Assembly (NCBI GenBank): GCA_965277435.1
Contig: OZ255821.1
Span: 4,836,001 to 4,900,000, forward strand
Length of the DNA stretch: 64,000 nucleotides
Source: Bog-105 sp965277435
GTDB taxonomy: Bacteria; Acidobacteriota; Terriglobia; Bryobacterales; Bryobacteraceae
Direction of reading: 5' to 3'
The position numbers and the translations under genes were made by a program. The notes below the pieces were generated by a model. It was not told where the DNA came from, ran no database searches, and was given only the letters and a program-made list of their open reading frames with translations. The first letter of the stretch is position 1. Each line of letters starts with the position of its first letter. This document shows positions 1-9,732 of this stretch, piece by piece.

Positions 1-2
1 AG

Positions 3-212
3 ATTGTCTCACCGGACGACCGCATGCCGCGCATCCTGGAACGCTGCTGGGAGTACAACGAACTGGGTGTTCCTGAAACCTGGATTTTCGATCCAGAAAC
101 AAAACGCGCCTTTGTCGCCAAGGATTCTACCGTGACCGAAATGCCGGCAGATAGCATACTCCGGTGTGGGAAAATCACGATTTCGCTGATGGAACTGTTT
201 GCACAGAGTTAG
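3..212 (+). CDS. Uma2 family endonuclease, C-terminal part (cut by window edge)
   Basis: The frame is open from the first bases of the window and ends at 212, so only about 69 C-terminal residues are present. They contain the segment IVSPDDRM followed by a WIFDP strand, the usual pattern of the second half of the Uma2 (DUF820) PD-(D/E)XK restriction-endonuclease-like fold. Such genes are common as scattered, often multicopy genes in acidobacteria, cyanobacteria and actinobacteria; their biological role is not settled. The nuclease core residues lie mostly outside the window, so activity cannot be judged. An ATG at 24 is internal to the domain and is not the real start. Confidence 0.7.
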   Translation: MVSPDDRMPRILERCWEYNELGVPETWIFDPETKRAFVAKDSTVTEMPADSILRCGKITISLMELFAQS

Positions 213-246
213 CAGACTCGCGAAGAAAGCCAAGTAGAAGAACAAC

Positions 247-2694
247 TTACTCCTGCCGCAGCGCGCTCATTGGATCGACATGCGCCGCACGACGCGCCGG
301 AAGATAAGTGGCCAGCACTGCAACGACGAGAAGCAAAGCAGCCGAGCCCGCGAAGCTCAACAGATCGGTTGGTTTGATTTCATAAAGCATGGCAGCGATC
401 ACCTGTGTTGAACCAAATGCTGCGAGCGAGCCCAGCGCTATGCCAGTTGTAGCCAACACAATGCCATTCCCAAGCACAAGCCGCGCGATATCACCCGAGG
501 TTGCACCGACTGCCATCCTAATACCGATTTCATTGACTCGCGCCGCCACCGAGTAGTGCATCACGCCAAATACGCCGAGTGCCGCGAGTGCCAGCGCTAA
601 TCCGGAAAATACACTTATAAGCCAGGTCTGAAAACGTCTCTGGAGCTTCTGCTGATCCAACAACAGTTCCATGGTCGTGATCGACGAGATAACAGCATTG
701 CGATTGACATCATGAATGACCGTTCGGACTGCATTCGCCAGCGTGGCTGGATCGCGATCCGTGCGAACCACAAGATTGCCGATCTGCTCGCTCGTGCGCT
801 GCGCCTGCGCTTCGTAAATCTGCGAGAACGGCGGCTTCTCTAAGCCGCCGGAGCGGGTATCCGCCACGACTCCCACAACAGTCAGCCAGTCGTCGTGCGG
901 CCCGCGTGTTGTCCCGCGTGGATCGAAGCCTTTCACACGTTTTCCAATTGGGTTTTCACCCGGCCAGTAGCGGCGGGCGAGCGTCTGGTTCACAATGACT
1001 ACCGGCGCTGAGGCGGGGCCGTCGTGCTCTTTGAATAAACGGCCGCGAAGCAGCCGGATTCCCATGGCCTGGAAGTAATCCCCGGCGATTTGCGTCCACA
1101 CGAGCGGTTTCCAGGCCGCTTTGGGTTCCGGCGGGTGTCCCTCTATTAAGCGCAGGGCATGATTGCGCGTTTCATCCAGGTAGAACACATTACCCGCGCC
1201 CCCCACGGCCCGCACACTGGGAAGCGCCGAGATGCGTTGCATCACTTCCCGGTAGAACAGTGGAGTTTGTGCGGCAGGCGTTCCACCTGGAAGGCTCATC
1301 TGGACAATCAACGCGCTTTCCGGGCGGAATCCCAGATTGACGTCGAGCACCGCCAGGAAACTGCGAATCAACAGTCCGGCCCCGGTGAGCAGCACCATCG
1401 CCAGCGTGAACTCGGCTGCTACTAGAACGCCTTTTAGGCGCCGATGCTTGCGTGTTTCCGTCATGCTGCGGCCAGCAGCACTCAGAGACTCGTTCAACCG
1501 GTCACGTGAAGCAGGCGCTAAGCCAAGCAACACCCCGACCGCGACGCTGAGAAGCACAGCGAACAGCAACCCGCGTCCATTTAAGCTGACCGCATCCAGC
1601 AGCGGCGTATTCGCCGGCGCAAAAGCCTTCAGCAGCGGCACCAGTTCGCTCGCGGCAAGCGCGCCCAGCGCCCCGGCGACCAACGAAAAGGTCAGCGCCT
1701 CCGTCAGGAACTGGCGGAACAGCCGCACTCGTCCGGCGCCTAATGTCGTGCGGATAGCGATTTCACGCTCTCTGCGGGCGGCACGGGCGAGCAACAGGTT
1801 TCCAACGTTCGCCCCAGCGATCAAAAGCAGAAAAGCAACTGCGGCGAAGAGAACGAGCATTGGCTTACGCACATTGCCCGTGAAATGCTCACGCAGCGGA
1901 ACCACGCGCAGGTCATTGGTATGAAACTCCGGCAAGGCTGTTCTCAAGCCGCCCCACAAGGATGTGACCTCGGCCTGCGCACGAGCGGTCGAAATGCCGG
2001 GTTTCAAGCGTCCGAAAACATCCCAGAAAGGCTGTTCGTGCGGACTTACATGCTCCGGGTCTTTCCAGTCCGGGTGCGAGAGCACCGGCGTCCAGAGTTG
2101 CGTGTCGAGGAAAGGCGCCTGGAAATCCGCAGGCATTACTCCGATGACTTGCCATCGTGTATGGCCGATTTCCAGATCCTCGCCCAGAACTTTTGGGGAC
2201 GAACCGAAGCGCTGCGCCCAGAGCGCCTGGCTAATCACGACGACACGCTCGGCGCGCGAGTTTTCTTCCTGTGTAAACGTCCGGCCAAGCAGCGGAGCGC
2301 GCCCGAACAGAGCAAAAAGATTGGGCGAGACAAAAGCACCTTGCAACGGCACCGGTTCCGCTCCGCCGGTCAGCGTGACTCGGGACCAACCGATTCGATA
2401 CGTGACGGCTAGATCGGTAAACGAGCGACTTTCGGCCCGCAGCTTTTGGAAATCGTTATAGGAGACAGAACCGTTAGAAGCAAACGGAGGTCTGATGGCA
2501 TAGCTGGTTAATGTGACCAGACGTTGTGGGTCATGGTAAGGCAGCGGCCGGAGCAGGATGCCATCGACCAGGCTGAAGATCGAAACGCTGCTGGCGATGC
2601 CAAGCGCCAGTATGCCAATCACCAGCGAGAAGAAAGCCGAGGCTTGACGAAAGTTTCTCAAGGCATACCGCAAGTCAGCGAGTAACGCGTCCAT
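247..2694 (-). CDS. ADOP-type ABC permease (MacB/FtsX-like), copy 1
   Basis: 815 residues with the duplicated permease layout. An N-terminal membrane helix (about 20-45) leads into a MacB-like periplasmic core domain, then a first FtsX block near 280-400 carrying GANVGNLLLARAA and EIAIRTTLGAGR. A fourth helix follows near 425, then a second periplasmic domain and a second FtsX block near 690-815 with EIGIRMAVGAT. It ends in VDPMSALRQE, the typical close of this family. No ATP-binding subunit gene is adjacent, which is why the family is called orphan. The role is not established; by analogy with MacB it may act on an envelope substrate. The start at 2694 places the first helix correctly. Confidence 0.9.
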   Translation of the reverse strand: MDALLADLRYALRNFRQASAFFSLVIGILALGIASSVSIFSLVDGILLRPLPYHDPQRLVTLTSYAIRPPFASNGSVSYNDFQKLRAESRSFTDLAVTYRIGWSRVTLTGGAEPVPLQGAFVSPNLFALFGRAPLLGRTFTQEENSRAERVVVISQALWAQRFGSSPKVLGEDLEIGHTRWQVIGVMPADFQAPFLDTQLWTPVLSHPDWKDPEHVSPHEQPFWDVFGRLKPGISTARAQAEVTSLWGGLRTALPEFHTNDLRVVPLREHFTGNVRKPMLVLFAAVAFLLLIAGANVGNLLLARAARREREIAIRTTLGAGRVRLFRQFLTEALTFSLVAGALGALAASELVPLLKAFAPANTPLLDAVSLNGRGLLFAVLLSVAVGVLLGLAPASRDRLNESLSAAGRSMTETRKHRRLKGVLVAAEFTLAMVLLTGAGLLIRSFLAVLDVNLGFRPESALIVQMSLPGGTPAAQTPLFYREVMQRISALPSVRAVGGAGNVFYLDETRNHALRLIEGHPPEPKAAWKPLVWTQIAGDYFQAMGIRLLRGRLFKEHDGPASAPVVIVNQTLARRYWPGENPIGKRVKGFDPRGTTRGPHDDWLTVVGVVADTRSGGLEKPPFSQIYEAQAQRTSEQIGNLVVRTDRDPATLANAVRTVIHDVNRNAVISSITTMELLLDQQKLQRRFQTWLISVFSGLALALAALGVFGVMHYSVAARVNEIGIRMAVGATSGDIARLVLGNGIVLATTGIALGSLAAFGSTQVIAAMLYEIKPTDLLSFAGSAALLLVVAVLATYLPARRAAHVDPMSALRQE

Positions 2695-2809
2695 CGAGGC
2701 CGATTGAGCAATTGTGCTTCCAAGTTAAACCGAACTAACCACATGGGAAAGCGGCGTAGCGAGGTTCGAGCGCGGGACTTGTCTGTCCGTAAATGGACAC
2801 TAAAGCCAG

Positions 2810-3634
2810 TTAAGCAATACGTTCGACAACTTCGAATTCTTCGGGCAATTCCACGGGAGATCCCACCTGAGCGATGGCCGATTCTAGTTCGCTAAACGTG
2901 CTCACCTCGCGAATACCTGAATGCGTGGCGCAAACGAATTGCGCTGCATCCGTTTCCTTTGCAAGCCAACACACACAAAACCGCGACTGGTCTTCAGATT
3001 GCCTCGCAGCCAGATTTGCAATCTCGTCGAAGAGATAATTTCCTGGCGAAAACAGGAGTTGGCTGTCGCTGCAATAGGAAAAGACTTCACCACTTGTTGT
3101 GACGCGGAGTTCGTTTTTCATCCCGGGCAAAAGGATGCCGTAGGATCGCGCATCAAAGAGGCCGCATCTCAACACTCGGGGGAAGTAAATCCTTTGCCGA
3201 CAAAGGCGATCGAGGTCAGACAATGCGACTGCGGGCGCCGGAAGCTTGGGGTTGTCTTCACCGTCGATGCCGGAAGCGTCGATGTCGAATCCAGGTTCAT
3301 TGGCCTCGCGCTCCAGATCTTCCAACTCGCTGACCAGTTTCTGCCGCGCTTCTTCTTTATCAGCGGCCGCCCCCAGCGCATATTCTTCCAATTTCTTAGG
3401 CAACCGGGAAAGGATCGGTTGCAGTTTGCCCAGAATTCCCTGGAACAAATTGATGCGCTGGCCCACCTTGAAATATACATCGGCTTCGACCGTATCCTGG
3501 TACGCCAAATTGTAAATTCGGATGCGCGGATGCAGCTGCCCAATGCGATCGATTCGCCCGATCCGCTGCTCGACCTTCACAGGACTCCACGGCAAATCAT
3601 AGTTCACCAGCACGCCGCAGAACTGAAGGTTCAA
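2810..3634 (-). pseudogene. SNF2-type helicase, C-terminal remnant
   Basis: The frame begins directly with the last helicase block: NLQFCGVLVNYDLPW followed by QRIGRIDRIGQ, which is motif VI of SNF2/RapA-type helicases and should be preceded by some 500 or more residues of ATPase core. None of that is present upstream, so this is a 5'-truncated remnant of about 275 codons. The apparent start is a TTG inside the conserved motif and is not a true start. The remaining C-terminal part has no motif I recognise. It abuts a methylase fragment in another frame (3597-4274), which suggests that one deletion fused two genes of the same operon. It is unlikely to be functional. Confidence 0.75.
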
Positions 3635-4274
3635 GATCCAGATCGAGTCCCACCGCTAGCTTCATGGCTTCGTCCGCTGGAAACCGCGGCGCGCGGAAAG
3701 CGTCCCAGGCGAGAACGAACCATTCCGTCAATGCATCCAGATGTCGATGACGATTCACCCGGGCGAGCCGCTGCAAACGCCAGTTTTTCACTTCGTGGCG
3801 GGCGGTGTTCAAGGCGTCCTTGGGAGTCACGGTGTACTGGTCGAAATTTTCGACCGCCTTCTTGCCTCTGTTCTGCTTAGGTGCTGGTTGCGGCTCGCCA
3901 AAGGTGAACGACCAAGCCTCGCTAAACACCTGCAGCGCCGGGACCGGAACAAGCGAGGCAAAGATCGACCCCGGAAATGCCGTTTTCCTGGAACGTTCCA
4001 CGGAACGGCGAACTGCCGCCGCCACATCCGGCTCGATGTCGTCCCAATGTCTTATCTCGCCCGCTTCGTTCGCGCGCACCCTGCAGACGAGAAAGATGGT
4101 GCTCTTAGCGGCGGATTTGTCTTTGATGTGCAGGCTGCCTTCCGCTTCCGTGTTGATGGGCCACGATGCTGTGATTACGAATCCGGCTTCGACCAGTGAT
4201 TTCGTGAGGGCGTCCCACGCACCGTTGGCTTTATGCGTGAACATCAGCGTCATGACGCCTTCGGGTCTCAGCAC
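3597..4274 (-). pseudogene. DUF1156-type DNA methylase, internal/C-terminal remnant
   Basis: About 225 codons starting at LRPEGVMTLMFTHK and running through SLVEAGFVITASWPINTE and a KSAAKSTIFLVCR strand. This is the late part of the adenine-specific methylase family with an N-terminal DUF1156 domain, normally about 900-1000 residues. A TGA lies two codons before the apparent GTG start, so the N-terminal 600 or more residues are missing. At the other end the frame runs out at 3597, just after the helicase remnant begins in a different frame. From family knowledge, DUF1156 methylases sit beside helicases and DUF499 ATPases in predicted phage-defence operons. What survives here looks like a collapsed copy. 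Confidence 0.7.
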
Positions 4275-4354
4275 CCGCCGTCAACGGCCAGTGAGTCTGC
4301 CGAACAAACATGTAATTTGATTTGACGGCTGGCGTCGCTCTAGCAGACAACCTA

Positions 4355-4384
4355 TTGCGGCCTTACCCTTATGTCTGACATAAT
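4355..4384 (+). promoter_or_regulatory. Candidate -35/-10 promoter before the PEP-CTERM-like gene
   Basis: TTGCGG at 4355-4360 and CATAAT at 4379-4384 are separated by 18 bases. The purine-rich segment GAAGGAG that follows would serve as ribosome-binding site for the GTG at 4406. The match to the housekeeping consensus is partial and the leader would be very short, so this is only a candidate. Confidence 0.25.
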
Positions 4385-4405
4385 GCCGCGGAAGGAGAAG
4401 ATCAC

Positions 4406-5083
4406 GTGCGATCAGGTCGTTTTGTCCTGGTGCAAGCCTTTGGCTTAGCCGCTCTTCTGTCGTTTCCGGGTTCCGCCGCGACGATTCTGCTGGGTATCAA
4501 CGGCGACGCCCAAATTGGTTCCAATTACATCGATTTCGGACAGTATCCCAACGGCGCGCCCTACACGCCGGCGCCCGGATACGGAAGTTTCGAAATCTCA
4601 CTGGTAAACGCAGGAGTCTTCAACTCTGCAGGCGTCACTACCGGTGAATTCGGGATAATCCAGAGCCTGAACGAAGGCACCGGGCCGATCACTCTTCCGA
4701 GCGCATTCATGACGTTCGATAGCGGCGGCTCAAATCTGCAGCTCTGGGCAACAAACATTTCGTCAGGTGGGGCCGGGCCCTTCGTTCTCAGCCAGACTGC
4801 TAACGGCGCGGTTGCATCGTTCGCCATTGAGGGGTACATAGTGGATATCAACACGGGCACGCAGATAAGCGTTTTTAGCGGCACATTCTCGGCAACGTTC
4901 GGCGGTCAGACGGTTGCGAGTTTGTTTACCAACCTTCCGATTGACACGCCATTCTCCGCAACCTTCACTGACGCCGTGCTTCCAATCGTGACGCAGGAGC
5001 CCGGGTATGCAGGCTTCACCGCCGCGGCGTTGTTGGCGGCCGTGTCGATATATCGGGTTCGTAACCGGAGACTGGGGACCTAG
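4406..5083 (+). CDS. Exported protein with PEP-CTERM-like C-terminal anchor
   Basis: 225 residues with an N-terminal signal peptide (hydrophobic to about residue 25, ending PGSAA) and a Gly/Ser/Thr-rich, beta-strand-like body without cysteines. The C-terminus has the three parts of a sorting tail: a short QEPG motif, a hydrophobic helix (AGFTAAALLAAVSIY) and an Arg-rich end (RVRNRRLGT). This is the arrangement of PEP-CTERM proteins, exported to the surface and processed by exosortase, though the motif here is a variant and the helix carries no further PEP signature. No exosortase gene is visible in the window. The GTG start is chosen because it has AAGGAG nine bases upstream. Confidence 0.7.
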   Translation: MRSGRFVLVQAFGLAALLSFPGSAATILLGINGDAQIGSNYIDFGQYPNGAPYTPAPGYGSFEISLVNAGVFNSAGVTTGEFGIIQSLNEGTGPITLPSAFMTFDSGGSNLQLWATNISSGGAGPFVLSQTANGAVASFAIEGYIVDINTGTQISVFSGTFSATFGGQTVASLFTNLPIDTPFSATFTDAVLPIVTQEPGYAGFTAAALLAAVSIYRVRNRRLGT

Positions 5084-5182
5084 CTTTCGATCCGGTTACA
5101 CGGAGCTGTCGCCCTCCACCGGCGACGGTGTAACATGCGCAAATTTATCGACCCTTTTTCCTCCTGGGTACGTACAAGGCGT

Positions 5183-7609
5183 ATGGATTGGCTCTGGCAG
5201 GATGTTCGCTTTGGCTTCCGCACGCTTTTGAAGGACCGGGGATCGCTCGGGATGGCAGTGGTGGCCCTGGCGTTAGGGATTGGATCGACGACCGCGATCT
5301 TTAGCGTGATCGACAATGTGCTGCTGGAGCCGTTTCCTTACCGGGACGGTTCAAGACTGACGCTGATCGAAATTCACGATTCGACGTCGAGCGAACCGGG
5401 CGGGAGGCCAGCGTTCTCGCAACCGGAGTTTCTGGACTATCAACAACAAAATCATATTTTCGATGGCTCCATGGGCGGCACGCAAGACCGGGCGCTTTGG
5501 ACTCGAACGGGTCCGCCGGAATCTCTAAACCGCGGGATTGTGACCGGAAATACTTTTGAGTTTTTGGGTATTCAGCCCCTCTTCGGGCGCTATCTGACCT
5601 CCGCCGATGCCAAGCCTGGATCACCGCCAGTGTTTGTGATGAGCTACAAACTTTGGCAGAAGAGATTTTCGGGAGATCCGAAGATACTGGGGAAGAACTT
5701 CACGTTCGACGGCAAACCGACCACGCTGATAGGCATCATGCCGAAACGGTTTGCTCTTTGGGGCGCAGAAATCTGGCAGCCGGTTCAGATGGAACACGGC
5801 GAGGTGGATCCGAATGCACCCTGGTTTCTGCTGGTGGGGCATCTGAAACCGGGACTCACATTAACGAGCGCACAACCGGATGTGAAGCTGCTGGCAACGC
5901 GGCTTGCCAAGGTCTACCCGAAATACTATCCGAAGAAATTCGATGTCCGCCTGATTTCGCTGACCGATCTGGTGGTGGGCAAATTCAGGGAAACGCTGTA
6001 TCTATTGTTGGGCGCGGTAGGGCTGCTACTGCTGATCGCCTGCGCTAACGTAGCTAACTTGCTGCTGGCAAAAGCAACGGCCCGGGAAAAGGAGTTCGCT
6101 ATTCGAAGCAGTCTGGGTGCTGGGCGTCTTAGAGTGATCCGGCAACTACTGGTAGAGAGTCTGCTGCTGGCATTTGCCGGTGCCGCACTTGGATGCGTGC
6201 TTGCCTGGGGAGGGTTGAAGGTGCTGGTAGCAGCCTTGCCGAAGTTCACTTTTCCGGACGAAGCAGTGATCGGCTTGAACGGGCATGTTCTGGCGGCGAC
6301 TAGTGCGATCGCGATCTTAACAGCTTTGCTTTTCGGTCTGGCTCCTGCGTTAGGCTCGTTCACACGCAACCTGAGTGGTTCTTTGAAGGCGGGAGGACGC
6401 GGGAACAGCGGGTTTCGGAGAGGCCGTTTACGCAACGCGCTGATTGTGGTGGAAGTCGCACTGTCGCTGGTTCTGCTGACGGGCGCAGGCCTGATGATGC
6501 GCAGTTTCTTCCTGGAGCGGAAGGCAGAGCTTGGCATGAATCCGCAGAAGCTACTGACAACCCAGATCTGGTTCAACAAAGGAAGCTACAAGACAGCGGA
6601 CCAACAGGCGCGTTTCGGGCGGGAGTTGACAAAACGCCTCGAGACTTTGCCGGGTGTAGTGAGTGTTACAGCGGCAGTGGATTTTCCTCCTTTCGGCGGG
6701 ATTAATACCGATTTCGAAGTGGCGGGGAAAACTCATTCGGAGAAGTGGAAGGGGCAGATGGGGTTCTGCGATCTACAGTTCTTCCGCACGGTTGGCGTGC
6801 GCCTTCTTCGAGGACGTTATCTCACCGATACGGATATTAATGCAAAGCGCAAGGTTGTGGTCGTTAACCAGACACTCGCCGCTAAGTTCTTTCCGGGTGG
6901 AGACCCGATCGGGAAACAGATTGAACTGGTCGATTTGGAACGAGCGCCCGAAGCCGTGGCAAGTCCCTGGTTCGAGATTGTGGGGGTCACGTCGGATCTG
7001 AAGAACCATGGCGTAAAGGAGGCGGTACTGCCGGAAGCGTACGCGCCTGTTACGCTTTCCTCCTATGGCGGTTTCGTGGTGTTTATTCGAACCGTTGGAA
7101 ATCCGGCATCGTTGACGAAAGCGCTCGATGGTGAGGTGCTGTCGATGGACAAGAGCCTGCTCCCGCAGCAGACCGACACTATGGAAGCGTCACTCGATCA
7201 GTATGAATATGCCCAGCCGCGCTTTGGCTTGCAGATGTTCGCGGTGTTCGCCGCGATTGGCCTGATGCTGGTCAGCGTGGGCGTATATAGCGTGGTGTCC
7301 TACACCGTTTCACAGCAACATCGTGAGATCGGGATTCGCATGGCGCTCGGCGCGACGGCTCCCAATGTAAGGCGCTGGGTAATGGTTGGCGGCATGCGAT
7401 TCATCCTGGTAGGAGTTGGTGTGGGCTTGCTGGCAGCGTTCGCTCTGTTACGGCTGCTCAAGTCTCAAATCTGGGGAGTGTCGGCGTATGATCCGGCTAC
7501 GCTTTTCGTGGTGGTGGTCATTCTGGGTCTGGTGGGACTGGCAGCTTGTTACCTTCCGTCGGTGCGGGCTACGAGAGTGGACCCGCTGGTGGCGCTGCGG
7601 TACGAGTGA
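5183..7609 (+). CDS. ADOP-type ABC permease (MacB/FtsX-like), copy 2
   Basis: About 808 residues from the ATG at 5183; an in-frame ATG at 5135 would add 16 residues that do not resemble the family, which usually opens with a short amphipathic stretch like MDWLWQDVRFGFRTL. The first helix carries ALALGIGSTTAIFSVI. The first FtsX block has CANVANLLLAKATAREKEF and AIRSSLGAGRLRVI, the second has REIGIRMALGATAPNV. The end is TRVDPLVALRYE. Strand and neighbours differ from copy 1, so the two are not a simple tandem duplication. No ATPase gene is nearby. The substrate is unknown. Confidence 0.9.
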   Translation: MDWLWQDVRFGFRTLLKDRGSLGMAVVALALGIGSTTAIFSVIDNVLLEPFPYRDGSRLTLIEIHDSTSSEPGGRPAFSQPEFLDYQQQNHIFDGSMGGTQDRALWTRTGPPESLNRGIVTGNTFEFLGIQPLFGRYLTSADAKPGSPPVFVMSYKLWQKRFSGDPKILGKNFTFDGKPTTLIGIMPKRFALWGAEIWQPVQMEHGEVDPNAPWFLLVGHLKPGLTLTSAQPDVKLLATRLAKVYPKYYPKKFDVRLISLTDLVVGKFRETLYLLLGAVGLLLLIACANVANLLLAKATAREKEFAIRSSLGAGRLRVIRQLLVESLLLAFAGAALGCVLAWGGLKVLVAALPKFTFPDEAVIGLNGHVLAATSAIAILTALLFGLAPALGSFTRNLSGSLKAGGRGNSGFRRGRLRNALIVVEVALSLVLLTGAGLMMRSFFLERKAELGMNPQKLLTTQIWFNKGSYKTADQQARFGRELTKRLETLPGVVSVTAAVDFPPFGGINTDFEVAGKTHSEKWKGQMGFCDLQFFRTVGVRLLRGRYLTDTDINAKRKVVVVNQTLAAKFFPGGDPIGKQIELVDLERAPEAVASPWFEIVGVTSDLKNHGVKEAVLPEAYAPVTLSSYGGFVVFIRTVGNPASLTKALDGEVLSMDKSLLPQQTDTMEASLDQYEYAQPRFGLQMFAVFAAIGLMLVSVGVYSVVSYTVSQQHREIGIRMALGATAPNVRRWVMVGGMRFILVGVGVGLLAAFALLRLLKSQIWGVSAYDPATLFVVVVILGLVGLAACYLPSVRATRVDPLVALRYE

Positions 7610-7622
7610 CTTGGTCGTTCAA

Positions 7623-9674
7623 TTACTGGCTCGGATGCTCGAGTGAGCGAATTAATTGCGCCTGAAAATCGGGGTGAGTAGCGCGCGCGAGGCGAATGGT
7701 AGTCATGAGCGCCTGCTGACCTTCCTTCTTCCGACCTGCCGCCATGAGAACCTGAGCGAGCGCGGCGTGCACTTCGGCCGAATCAGGAGCCAGCGTCACG
7801 GCACTCTGGGCTTCGGCAACTGCTTCGGCCATCTTCTGTTCGCGCAGGAGACCGTAGGCCGAGCCGGTTCGACTGTAAGCAGCCAGGAGGGGCACGTCGA
7901 AGGTCCCATGGTAGACAAGAACAACATTGCCGATCAGCGCGTCAGGTGTTCGTTGTTTGAACGCTTCGTAGGGATTAAGGACATCTGGTCCCCACAAGAG
8001 TCCTTCGGCCTCTGTGGCGCTGATCAGAATAGTGCCGCTGATTGAGGGAGGAACTACCGCACTCGGCCCCATCCCCCAACGGCCCATGGCGGACAAAAGT
8101 GGTTTGCATTTGATTTTGTAATAACCCGGATCAACGAAGGGCACGTTGTAATCAAACCAGCAATTCGCTGGATGGTGGTCGTCGACATACTTCTTTACCC
8201 ACTTGAGGCTTTGGCCCCAATCGGCATTCGCGTCAGTAACAACGCGATAGGTATTCGATGGTCCTCCGAAGGCCTCATTGGAATAAGCGAGATAGCTGGG
8301 AAAAGCATGCCATGAGGAGAGCGCGGCAAAGAGGACGAGCCCGGCAACCACGGCTGCGCCAATACGTGAGTGCGCGGCAAGATGCCATCCAGTTGCGCCG
8401 GCCAGTACGATCAGGAAGGGATACACCGGAAGAATGTGCCGTACACCGAGGTTGAGATTGGAGAAGATAGCGATCAGCAGGAAGAAGATCGGTGGAATCG
8501 ATAGAAACAACTCCTCCCGCCGGTGATTCCAAAGGCGCGCGGCCGGCACGAGCGCGAGCAGGATCAACAGAGTGATGGTGCTTTTAATCAGCAACATCGC
8601 GGGAAAGAAAAACCACTGGCCTTTGCTGTAGAGGTTGCCAAACACAAAAGTGGGTCGAGTACCTGGTATCTGCAGAATGTCGACCCAGCCGTAGAGGTAG
8701 GCTTCCGGGAAGAGATGATGCTGGGCCAGGAACGCGATTACTGTTTTTTGCGCTGTACTTTGCAATTCAACCGAGTACGCGACGAGCGGTGGTACCAGCT
8801 GTAAGCCCGCGGGTCGGGCAGAGTAACGAAAGCCGTAAAAAGCCCAGAGCATTACGTAGCTCACCAGAGCGATGCTGCTGAGCGCCGCACACAGACGCAG
8901 GCCGTACCGCGAAGTCGAATGCGCGGCTGTGCCGCCATCTCGAAGTTTCCGCTCGCGCCATTTCGCTGTGATTTCAAAGCCTGCGAGAATCGCGAGGATC
9001 GGCAGGATAAGAGCTCCCGAATGTTTCGTCACAAGTGTCAGTCCCGATGAAATCGCGCAGACAACGAGACGCCTGGGTGAAGGCTTCTTTACGTACCGGT
9101 AGAAAGTATAGACAGTGGCAAAGAACAAGCAAGCAAGTCCAACGTCTGTCGTGATCAGCGCTCCATTCGCCAGCAGGACGGGTTCAAATGCGAGCAGGAC
9201 GAGAGCGAGTAGCGCGGTATGCGGGTCGAACATTTCGTAGCCTGCAGCGAGAACCAAAAATGCCAGGCCAAGGGCAAAAACGAAGGCAACTGTGATGCGG
9301 GCGCGCATGATCAAGGCATCGGCATCAGCTCCATACAGGAATTGAGTGGCGGCAACGAAGTTTTGAGCCTTAAAAAACGGGATGGATACAGGCGGTGGTT
9401 CTTTCAAGTGGAGTGGCAGCAGCGGGATGGCTGCGACTAGCTTCACCAAAGGCGGATGCTCCGGATTGACACCAAAATCGGCATGCTTCCAATACTCGAA
9501 GCCGGCGAAGAGGTGAGCGGATTCGTCAAACACCTGCGATTCTTGCCGCGTCGAGAAGAACAGCTCACAGCAGATCAGAAGTATAAGGGCAAGGACGACT
9601 GACCACCAGGTGCCGCGCGAAATAGTACGTTTCTGACCGCCAGCAAACAGATCGGGTACATGTTGCGCCGACAT
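7623..9674 (-). CDS. Membrane glycosyltransferase, GT39/PMT-like, with TPR tail
   Basis: 683 residues. After the first helix (about 22-40) comes FDESAH (49-54) and NPEHPP (70-75), the acidic pair and His-Pro motif of the first periplasmic loop in lipid-carrier-dependent glycosyltransferases of the PMT/ArnT superfamily. About ten further hydrophobic helices follow. The last 75 residues form two TPR-like helical repeats (EAQSAVTLAPDSAEVHAALAQ). Such enzymes transfer a sugar from a polyprenyl-phosphate carrier to a protein or glycan outside the membrane; the acceptor cannot be told. The gene lies 58 bases downstream of glnD on the same strand, so it may be read through from the nitrogen operon, but a functional link is doubtful. 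Confidence 0.75.
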   Translation of the reverse strand: MSAQHVPDLFAGGQKRTISRGTWWSVVLALILLICCELFFSTRQESQVFDESAHLFAGFEYWKHADFGVNPEHPPLVKLVAAIPLLPLHLKEPPPVSIPFFKAQNFVAATQFLYGADADALIMRARITVAFVFALGLAFLVLAAGYEMFDPHTALLALVLLAFEPVLLANGALITTDVGLACLFFATVYTFYRYVKKPSPRRLVVCAISSGLTLVTKHSGALILPILAILAGFEITAKWRERKLRDGGTAAHSTSRYGLRLCAALSSIALVSYVMLWAFYGFRYSARPAGLQLVPPLVAYSVELQSTAQKTVIAFLAQHHLFPEAYLYGWVDILQIPGTRPTFVFGNLYSKGQWFFFPAMLLIKSTITLLILLALVPAARLWNHRREELFLSIPPIFFLLIAIFSNLNLGVRHILPVYPFLIVLAGATGWHLAAHSRIGAAVVAGLVLFAALSSWHAFPSYLAYSNEAFGGPSNTYRVVTDANADWGQSLKWVKKYVDDHHPANCWFDYNVPFVDPGYYKIKCKPLLSAMGRWGMGPSAVVPPSISGTILISATEAEGLLWGPDVLNPYEAFKQRTPDALIGNVVLVYHGTFDVPLLAAYSRTGSAYGLLREQKMAEAVAEAQSAVTLAPDSAEVHAALAQVLMAAGRKKEGQQALMTTIRLARATHPDFQAQLIRSLEHPSQ

Positions 9675-9732
9675 TGCGCTTCCTCTTTCGGTTCAACAGG
9701 ATATCACAAAATGCGGCCATATATGGGCCTGT

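Noticed and set aside
1337..1924. 195-residue plus-strand frame
   Set aside because: Shadow of ADOP copy 1, Arg/Ser-rich and without a motif.
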